The notes beneath the pieces were generated by a model, which was not told the DNA's origin, ran no database searches, and saw only the letters and a program-made list of their open reading frames with translations. 64,000 nucleotides of DNA from Siniperca chuatsi (Eukaryota > Chordata > Actinopteri > Centrarchiformes > Sinipercidae): NCBI RefSeq assembly GCF_020085105.1, contig NC_058048.1, forward strand, positions 7,684,862-7,748,861, written 5' to 3'. Below, in pieces: positions 56,401 to 64,000 of this stretch. The translations under genes were made by a program, and so were the position numbers. The first letter of the stretch is position 1. Each line of letters begins with the position of its first letter.

Positions 56401-59120
56401 ATTTCATGATTCTCATTTCTCTGATTGGTGGTGGTGTACTTACTATGCCCCCGTTACTAGGGTTGCCAACCATCCTGTAAATTACAGAATTGTCCCATAG
56501 TCGGAAACTAAAAGACATGTTCCGTATTGAACTGATACGGGACGCGCTTTTGTTCTGAATTTTTGTGAATCAATTCAGTGCAAGTCTATGGGAGAGAAAT
56601 ATTAAGACAGGGTGATTTGTATGAGAAACCCTCCTGCTCTGTTATCCCTCAGCCTGACTGCCATGTTGTTCCACTACCCAAACAGAGAAGCGTTGTTTTG
56701 TTGACAATCATCCATGCCAAGTTTCCCTTAAGACCCTCTTGATTTATAAAACATCTAAAATAAGCAAGTTCACTATGTGAGTGCCTTTGTACATCAACAG
56801 TAGATGAAAATGTAGGATTCATGAATGACGTTTGGTGAGTAAGCAGAAAACACTGCTCTTACCGTTTACAAATCACCACTAATTAATGTCCTCTCGCATC
56901 CCACACTGCATCATCATAGGTCGGTTTCTCATACAGACCACCCTCCGCCCAGCCCCGCCGACGTTACGTATTTCCATTTCAGAAAGCTGGGAACCCTACC
57001 TGTTACTCCAATACATTCAGCACAGAAATTAATGACTGACATATCCGGTTATGGCTGTTATTAAGCTATATGCACTTAGCGTACAGTGACTTAAAAAACA
57101 GAAAAAACTCTGGGTTGGTTCACATGATAAATTGTGTTAAATGACAATACCACAAAATTCATAATGAGTCATTAAAGATGTTACATCATATATATCATGG
57201 AAAGCATAATGTCCACTGTTTTTGTAACTAGAGACTTCAGTTACCAGTCGCTTTACCATACCACTGTTCCCACATACTGAACTACTGAGCTGCCTGATTC
57301 ACACATACTGTAGCCTACTTAAGAACTGAATCCAACCCAGAAAATAACATTTGAGAAGGAAACTGGCCTCTGTTTCTCCTGACATTGTCTTTACAATTAA
57401 GGATGCTGAATCTAGCCATAGAAGAGGAGTAAACGGCAAAAGGGCCGTGATGGATACTGACTCTTTAGGTGGTGGAACGAGGGAGTCATGCTGCAGGATC
57501 AGGTCTATCCTCAGAGGACGTGACGCCTTCCCTTTCCTCTTCTTCTTCTCCTCGACAGGCTCTGCTATTTCACAGAGACATACACGTTATTTAGATTCAG
57601 CATCAGGCAGACACTTACATACATATGTATTTATAGAAGGATGTCAGAAAACAACTATCAAACTGGATAGTTGCTCATTTGTATTTAATTTACATATGTG
57701 CAACTCAATTTCTACTAATTGTAATATGTGTAATTACATATTTACCCTTCTGTTCAGCTTTCTTAGGTTGTCCAACATCCAAAAAGAACAAACTGTCATC
57801 TGACTTCTCAGACAGCAGACCCCTGAAATACATAAAGATCACATCACGTCACATTTTAGACTTACAGCTGAAGAAGCCGCTTTTTCCAACGTTTTGTTTA
57901 CAACTATCAATTATTTTCATGATCAATTAATCTGTTGAGTATTTTTTTTCCCAAGTAACTGATTAACCATGTACCATTTAAAATGTCAGGCAATAATAAA
58001 AATAAATAAAGCCATAAAGTTCCAAGAGACCAAGGTGACATCTTCAAATAGCTTGTTTTGTCCGGCCAATAGTCCAAAACCCCGAGATATTCAATTTACA
58101 AATGATACAAAAGACAGAAAAGCGGTAAATCCCCATATTCCGGATCTGCAACCAGCAAAAGGTTTTAAGTTTTGCTTGATAAAAAAGGTTTGAACGGTCA
58201 ATCGGTGATCAAAATTATTGTCCATTAATTCTATTAGTCAACTAATTGAATAATCATTTCAGCAGTTGTACTCAGGGTGCAAAATGTACTTTTTTGTCCA
58301 CCGGCCAAACGGTTAGTGAATGTTCAAATCTTTCCATCCACTCAATAAGTCACCATTGTTTTTTTTTGGCTGGTGAGTGAAGCATATCTACCAGCTACTT
58401 GGATATTTTACCAGCTGCTAATTTTGTGCCCTGCTTATATTACTCTCATGGACTTAGACACGGATTGCAGAATTTTGGGAATTCTAGTGAATCGACACAA
58501 GCACTGTAGCCTGATGAGTCTTTTACAGACACGCAAACGGTGCATAACACACTGGCCCTCAGCTTCAGCACTAGCTGACTGACTTGTTGTTTAGCAAAGC
58601 AACTTGAACTCCCTGATTTTGTGACTGGATTCTGTCTCCATGACCATCATCGAGAAGAACGACATTTTAGATAATAAAAACAAAATGTCAAACCACACAG
58701 GACTGGCCAAGCTGTTATAAAAAAGATACAGACAACGTTTTGAATACCCCTGATACGTGGGGGAGGCGACGACAGACAACGGGACATAAACCTGCAAAAC
58801 TTCAACAAAAAATCCTGCATCACAGGAAACCTTATGGTAGACACTTTTATGAGTTTTATTTTAACGTTAACTTAACTCTTTGTCCTCCCCACATGGACAA
58901 CTAACTAAACTTACCCTGTGGTCCTCTCCTGGTGTCTCACGTCTTCTAAAAACGCATCTACATCATTTATGTCGCTGTGTTTGTTCCAGTTCTTTTTCTT
59001 ATTCTTGTTCACACGTTTTCTCCGACTACTGACCACGTCTGAAGAGTCTGAAGACGACTTAAAATTTAGAAAACCTGGCTGTGAAGCCACCACGCGTTTC
59101 AACCTCCTGGCCGCCGCCAT
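50401..59120 (-). CDS. nop53: NOP53 ribosome biogenesis factor (GLTSCR2 homologue), 12 coding exons
   Basis: This is a nucleolar factor for 60S subunit assembly that recruits the exosome helicase MTR4 and helps integrate the 5S RNP. Exons in transcript order: 59120-58915, 57822-57746, 57564-57462, 55988-55786, 55044-54989, 54823-54728, 54384-54283, 54186-54016, 53063-52888, 51142-51076, 50671-50595, 50461-50401 (TAG). All junctions are GT-AG and all phases agree. The total is 1395 bases and 464 residues, against 478 in human. Diagnostic parts: the [18 protein letters not shown] block; LFFLD at residues 80-84, the arch-interacting motif that binds MTR4; RPLRIDLIL; a YNPDF block; an acidic run at about 289-312; a long basic coiled-coil at about 250-397; and the ending EKRAFREIT. 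The start codon sits in a CAACATGGCGGC context, which is YY1-like. The exon 4 donor was set by phase: only GAGT/gtgagt keeps the frame open. Confidence 0.97.
51990..52270 (+). pseudogene. LINE reverse-transcriptase remnant in nop53 intron 9
   Basis: Short frames read HWLPVEF and, after a one-base shift, [13 protein letters not shown], a C-terminal ORF2 block common to fish L2/Rex-type non-LTR elements. The frame is broken immediately on both sides. It lies antisense to nop53. Confidence 0.6.
52436..52849. mobile_element. MITE in nop53 intron 9
   Basis: The ends GTTAAAAGGGCACT (52436-52449) and AGTAGCCCTTTAAC (52836-52849) are imperfect inverted repeats. The body has no coding capacity. A related left end (ttaaaggggcactc) occurs at about 35943 in the connexin intron. 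Confidence 0.65.
53303..53628. mobile_element. MITE of the TAGGGCTG family, in nop53 intron 8
   Basis: It starts TAGGGCTGTAACCAGCGATT and ends near CAACTAATTGTTTCAG, with subterminal runs of the kind 'cgattaatc'. The ends are imperfect inverted repeats. Related copies lie at 45838-46275, 57901-58270 and 62620-62849, with a fragment at 26370-26430. Confidence 0.7.
55627..55737 (-). ncRNA. C/D-box snoRNA candidate, copy A, in nop53 intron 4
   Basis: This is a diverged second copy of the snoRNA in intron 3. The terminal stem GTCC/GGAT, C box GTGATGA (55732-55726), D box CTGA (55634-55631) and the CTCCCAGTATTTCCTTCATGGG block are all kept, over about 111 nt. The bases just upstream of the D box differ from the other copy, so the two may guide different targets or one may be decaying. 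It lies about 580 nt from the next acceptor, which is less favourable for processing than its sibling. Confidence 0.6.
56076..56188 (-). ncRNA. C/D-box snoRNA candidate, copy B, in nop53 intron 3
   Basis: The minus strand shows a terminal GTCC/GGAT stem (56188-56185 with 56079-56076), a C box GTGATGA at 56183-56177 and a D box CTGA at 56083-56080. The total is about 113 nt. Inside is a conserved block GCTCCCAGTATTTC then TTCATGGGAATGTGAAGA, and an ACAACA/TGTTGT internal stem. It ends about 88 nt before the exon 4 acceptor, a typical spacing for intronic C/D snoRNAs. Mammalian NOP53/GLTSCR2 hosts SNORD23, so this is probably its homologue, but identity to SNORD23 was not checked by alignment. 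Confidence 0.7.
57901..58270. mobile_element. MITE of the TAGGGCTG family, in nop53 intron 1
   Basis: It shares 'attattttcatgatcaatta', 'aaaatgtcaggcaataat', 'ccaaggtgacatcttcaaat', 'agatattcaatttac' and a closing 'caactaattgaataatcatt' with the other copies. The first few terminal bases have decayed. Confidence 0.65.
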
Positions 59121-59160
59121 GTTGGAGGACTGAAGAGAAACACGTTCCTTCTTCTTTTGT
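59113..59160 (-). promoter_or_regulatory. nop53 start region with YY1-like motif
   Basis: GCCGCCATGTTG at 59113-59124 (plus strand) is a YY1-type element overlapping the initiator ATG of nop53. This arrangement is common at TATA-less housekeeping promoters with very short 5' UTRs. Transcription probably starts within a few tens of bases upstream. No TATA box was seen. Confidence 0.5.
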
Positions 59161-59683
59161 GCTGGAGCGCTGGAGTGAAGGTGGTGGCGCCGCCTGCAGG
59201 ACGGACAGTGTAAATGCTATAAAAGATGTCTCCTTGGAAATAAAAGTTTTAACTTGTTTTGTTTTTAATTGTATCGTATTTTATAAGGCTATGATAATAA
59301 TTTTATTTACATCAAAGTGAGTATATTAACATAGTTTTGCGTGATACACTGAACAATGAAGAGTATTGTTATGTTGGTTTTAAATTATATATATTTTTTA
59401 CATTCATTACACAATAAATCAAATGAAAACTGTGAATATAGTATTAAAAGTCTGAAAGACTAAATGCCACTCACTTTTTATTCTCTCTCCAATACTGAGA
59501 GTGCTTTAGTTGCCTTTTTCCTTTCCAGGTAAAATACATGTAATAAAACACTAATAATAATCACCTAAAACTAACAAAACTGTCAATAATCAAGACTGAG
59601 AAAAACTTGTTGCACGACATTGCACGTGAGTGCGGTCACGCAAGTGTTTATCATGTTCGTGCATGTATGTAATATGTCCCAAA
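59140..59683. other. divergent intergenic region between nop53 and H3.3
   Basis: About 550 bases separate the nop53 start from the probable H3.3 exon 1. It is mostly AT-rich. A CACGTG E-box lies near 59624-59629 on the H3.3 side. No gene. Confidence 0.5.
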
Positions 59684-59828
59684 TGCATCATGGGAAACGT
59701 GTCTCCTGTTGCTTTCCTATGTTCTTTTTCCTTTTTTTGCTTCCTTCGTTTTATTGCGAGAACAACGCTTTAGAGACTCAAGAATAAATTCCCATTTTAA
59801 GCTGCAATCTTTCACTAAGTTTTCAAAG
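59684..59828 (+). promoter_or_regulatory. candidate H3.3 promoter and noncoding exon 1
   Basis: TGCATCATGGGAA at 59684-59696 is close to the reverse complement of the ZNF143/SBS motif. It is followed by a pyrimidine-rich stretch (about 59701-59755) suited to a TOP-like start and then a very strong donor, CAAAG/gtaagt, at 59828/59829. Vertebrate H3.3 genes have a noncoding first exon, and this is the best donor upstream of the H3.3 ATG. The start site is not fixed. Confidence 0.5.
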
Positions 59829-60370
59829 GTAAGTATCACCATTTCAATAAAACTCTAATCTATCATTTAATGTTGTGTTAGTTATCGGGTGGACGTGTTT
59901 TTTCGTTTATTTTCGATGAAAAAGAAAACGCAGAGCAGTCGAGCTATTATCTGCCTGCTCGGGGAGTCGGGGACCTAAAAGGCATTTGTGATCTGGTCGA
60001 ATTTGACTCGGAAATGCGCCTAAAGTGAGGGGTCATCTGACAAAATATTGTTCATCAATTGATCCCCTGACATGTCTAGTGTCATTTTCAAAAAGTATAT
60101 TCCACTTTCATGCCGTGGTTTTTATATTCTTCCGTCGTTTTTATGATCACCCTCATCGTTTGCTACAACGATTTTTCCTTCCCGTTTACATTCTTCTAGC
60201 CAGCAGCCAGCCATCATCTTTAGGTGTGCTAGTTTGCGGAGTCAGGGCAGCCGGTGTGGGCGGGGTCGCCTGGTTTCCTTCAAAATAGCTCATTCTGAAT
60301 AAAAAATCAAGGCTTGTACGCAACCGGGGAGCACACTGTGAAGAATCGAACAAACCCACGTTCAATGCGC

Positions 60371-60505
60371 AAGGGGCGGGGTTTGTCGGGCAATCATCTT
60401 GCTGTGATTGGTCGAAAGGTTCACAACATCCCGCCTCACAGGCTTGTAAACAGAATGTGATTGGTTCACACGATAAAGAGCTCTACTATGATTCGATGCC
60501 TTCGC
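60371..60505 (+). promoter_or_regulatory. GC-box and double CCAAT promoter candidate inside the H3.3 5' region
   Basis: This region holds GGGGCGGGG at 60373-60381 and two reverse CCAAT boxes, GATTGGT, at 60406-60412 and 60459-60465, spaced 53 bases apart. A CCGCCTC element lies near 60431, and an AT-rich CGATAAAG follows near 60473-60480. This is the layout of an NF-Y/Sp1-driven proximal promoter and would place a start near 60500, about 290 bases before the H3.3 ATG. It could be an alternative H3.3 promoter or an intronic enhancer. Confidence 0.45.
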
Positions 60506-60777
60506 TGTCGGTTTTTACTACAGCCATTGCATAAACTGCCTGGGATATAATTTGAAAAACCTGAGGTTCCTGATGCCGATTTATATTTTTGTATAACTCA
60601 CTCTAACTGAACAGTCTGTCTTATTGATGTAAAGTTCAAAATTAAATAAAATACAACTGGAAAAGTACATTTTTATCCTTCATATCCTGTACACTTAAGC
60701 GCTTCCGTTGCACATGTGCCTAAACATGCTCTGTAGTTACTTTACCAAAGCAAAGTTTATCATGTCCCCCCAGGTGA

Positions 60778-61806
<1,029 letters not shown>

Positions 61807-62575
61807 AATGTTCTCTGATTTGTTCACCACTCTTTCTATCCCTTTCCTGCCTCTATACTTAGTAGTTTGGTTTGAGGTTCTATATATATCATATGATTGT
61901 GATAACCGTAAAATGTGTGATCATGTCTTCTTTGGTGCTACTAGTAGCAGAGTTTTCTTCGAGATATCTTCATGTATGTTTGAAACTTTGTATCACTTTG
62001 AATTACACTCCTCACTTCTAACTAGCTAGCTCAAAGGAATGCCTTATCTCTATGAAAAAAAGGTGTTTTTGCAAGCCAAGAATAGTGTGATATGAATTGA
62101 GCATAGGAAATAGCATTAAGGTTGAGACATTTTCATCTACAGACGGACCTATGCATTGATATAATGGGTCTTCAAATTTCTTTTCCTTTAAAAAAAATAG
62201 AAATTTGTTGTAAAAGTAGTGATTTTTCTTTTTTTTTTACAATAATGGTGTATTTCTACTGTTACTGTTTAATGTATCAAAATAGAAAAGTCTGATTCTG
62301 GTTGTCAATTAGAAACGTCATTGTGCTATGATGACACTGCATTTTTGGCAGATTACAAGCGGCATATATGTAGCAGACCTATGTTGATCATATTTTGATT
62401 TTCAGCCACGTTCTTATGTCCAGGTAATGTTTTGACTTTTTGTTCCTCTCTCAGGTTGATAAGGTAACCTAATTTTTTTTTCTACTGTGTCTTTGATTTA
62501 TGTTTTCAGTCATTTTTGAACGCAAAATATTTGTACTCACATACAAACATAATAAACAGATTCTTGTGGTTAAAT
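61807..62575 (+). terminator. H3.3 3' UTR with poly(A) signal
   Basis: AATAAA at 62551-62556 is followed by a GT-rich element (ttcttgtggtt, then gttgtgagtg), a good cleavage and polyadenylation context. It gives a 3' UTR of roughly 770 bases. A second AATAAA lies at 62994-62999. Confidence 0.6.
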
Positions 62576-62619
62576 ACGTTGTGAGTGAATATCTACACTC
62601 AAATACTGTTCAGATGTGA

Positions 62620-62849
62620 GCTGAAACAGTTAGTTGATGGACAGAAAATTAATCTGCAACTACTTTTATAATTATTGTCCTTTGTTGAGCAAATGTGTAA
62701 AACATTCCCTAATCCCAATTTCTCAGTTATGAGGATTTTCTGTCTGCTGTGACTGAATTTCTTTGAGTTTTGAGCAGTTTGAAGTCACCGTGGACTTTAG
62801 GAAATTGTGATGGACATTTTTCACAAAAGAATAATAGTTTCAGCCCTAA
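62620..62849. mobile_element. short MITE of the TAGGGCTG family, 3' of H3.3
   Basis: It begins gctgaaacagttagttgatg and ends tagtttcagccctaa, matching the terminal repeat TAGGGCTG in reverse. The interior is shortened compared with the copy at 53303. Confidence 0.6.
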
Positions 62850-63498
62850 TTCACATTCTTATGCATACATTTAGTACATTTCTGTTCTTATGCATCCTTT
62901 AGATAAATGCTGTATCCTTACCAAAAAAGAAAAGTTTCAATTGCGTAATGCAGCTGTGGTAACAATGAGTATTTGGGGTGATTCTGATATTTAAATAAAA
63001 TCCAGGGGCATACTTTCCCTGAAACCCTTTTTATTGTAAATTAAATCCAAAACAACTTTTGTAGACAAAATTACTAATAAAAAATTAGGTCTCTAAAAAT
63101 TCACAAGACATAATGGTCACCAAACACTCCGCTTTGAACATACATCGCTCCCCTGTGGTTTTCTGATGCTTTTTTTTTTACGTCACTTCTAAACATACAT
63201 TCAGCAGTTGTCAGATAATTGTTATGCATTACAGCGCTTTCAAACCAACTAAAAGTACGACTAACTTCAATGCCTAATGTCACACTTTCGGGTTGACCCA
63301 AATGGACAATTACATTCATATTGAATCTAGAAAAACACTAAACACTCCAAACAGCAGCAGCACATCTGTATTTCCCGTTAACTGGTCAAAATTTAAAGCA
63401 CCGACTTGTTCGATAAATATTAATAAAACTAAATACTCCGTGCTGACAAGTATGTGTCAAACTCATAAAAGTCACCACACAAATGTTGTGAACACTGT

Positions 63499-63627
63499 TG
63501 CATTGTGGGGCAGATGATTGACGCGGCGGCCATTTTCCCGCTGGACGCTGCTTCCCATTGTGGATACGAAGAAGAAAATAGAGACAAGCGAAACATTTCT
63601 CACGACTTGTACTCACTTTTCCCCTAG
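63499..63627 (+). promoter_or_regulatory. promoter and first exon of a further gene at the window edge
   Basis: TGCATTGTGGGG (63499-63510) resembles a ZNF143/THAP11 site. GGCCATTTT (63528-63536) is a YY1 core within a GC-rich patch. An AG/gtaagc donor follows at 63627/63628. The segment has no long open frame, so it is probably a 5' UTR exon of a plus-strand gene continuing past 64000. CpG content stays higher downstream, to about 63.9 kb, as expected near an active promoter. The gene cannot be named. Confidence 0.5.
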
Positions 63628-64000
63628 GTAAGCCTCTCAAAATATGTCACTGTGTTTGTGAATGAACTTTGTATTTTTTAGTAGATTTTTTTTTTAATTT
63701 GTAGGCACCTTTAACAGTGAAAAACCTCTAATTTTGTCGTGTGAGAAAATAACAAACACGGCTGTCGAAACGACGGTGAAATGCAGTCTTTACTGCAGCC
63801 GTTCAGATGAGGGGAAATTCTGTTTCAAATTATGCGCCGGTTCAGCTCGGTTCTACGCAGCCGTTAGGGACCGTTCAGCTCTCCTATGCGTATCTATGAG
63901 TTCCTTGAAATGTCTTCTGTGTTGTTCTCTCATTTCCCGATACGCTGGAACAGCGATTATTTGTAAAATTGAAGTTGTTTATGTGCTACTCCTTTGCTCT

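Noticed and set aside
56905-56925. another C-box-like TGATGATG in nop53 intron 3
   Set aside because: No CTGA box with a closing stem within 150 bases.

Overview
This window is vertebrate nuclear DNA, most likely from a teleost of the percomorph type. It holds spliced genes with GT-AG introns, long CA/GT and CT microsatellites, and many dispersed repeats of fish type: a tRNA-derived SINE, hAT-like and other MITEs, a dead Tc1 element and a LINE remnant. No prokaryotic, viral or CRISPR features were seen.

Three protein genes can be supported exon by exon. (1) A delta-group connexin of the Cx36/Cx35 family lies on the minus strand. Its 71-base first coding exon (44156-44226) is separated from its single large second exon (20462-21311) by an intron of about 22.8 kb. 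The joined frame gives 306 residues ending in the PDZ ligand SAYV. (2) nop53 (GLTSCR2 homologue, ribosome biogenesis) lies on the minus strand, with 12 coding exons between 59120 and 50401. All phases agree and give 464 residues. Two related C/D-box snoRNA candidates sit in its adjacent introns 3 and 4. (3) A histone H3.3 gene lies on the plus strand, with three coding exons between 60790 and 61806. Its 136 residues carry the H3.3-diagnostic positions. It is head-to-head with nop53 and may have two alternative start regions. A fourth gene probably starts at the right edge, where a promoter-like segment and splice donor lie at about 63.5-63.63 kb.

Layout: 1-19.3 kb is gene-poor sequence 3' of the connexin, holding only repeats. 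19.3-20.46 kb is the probable connexin 3' UTR and flank. 20.46-44.23 kb is the connexin gene, mostly intron. 44.3-50.4 kb is intergenic, with CT-rich sequence upstream of the connexin, an interrupted MITE and a decayed Tc1 element. 50.4-59.14 kb is nop53, 59.14-59.7 kb is a short divergent intergenic region, 59.7-62.6 kb is H3.3, and 62.6-64 kb is flank plus the start of the next gene.

The nop53/H3.3 end looks like a housekeeping chromatin and ribosome-biogenesis cluster with YY1-like and ZNF143-like promoter motifs. The connexin is a neuronal electrical-synapse gene and functionally unrelated. I found no convincing new multi-gene system. The observations most worth checking are the duplicated intronic snoRNA, the very long connexin intron, the two-promoter layout of H3.3, and several intact MITE structures.
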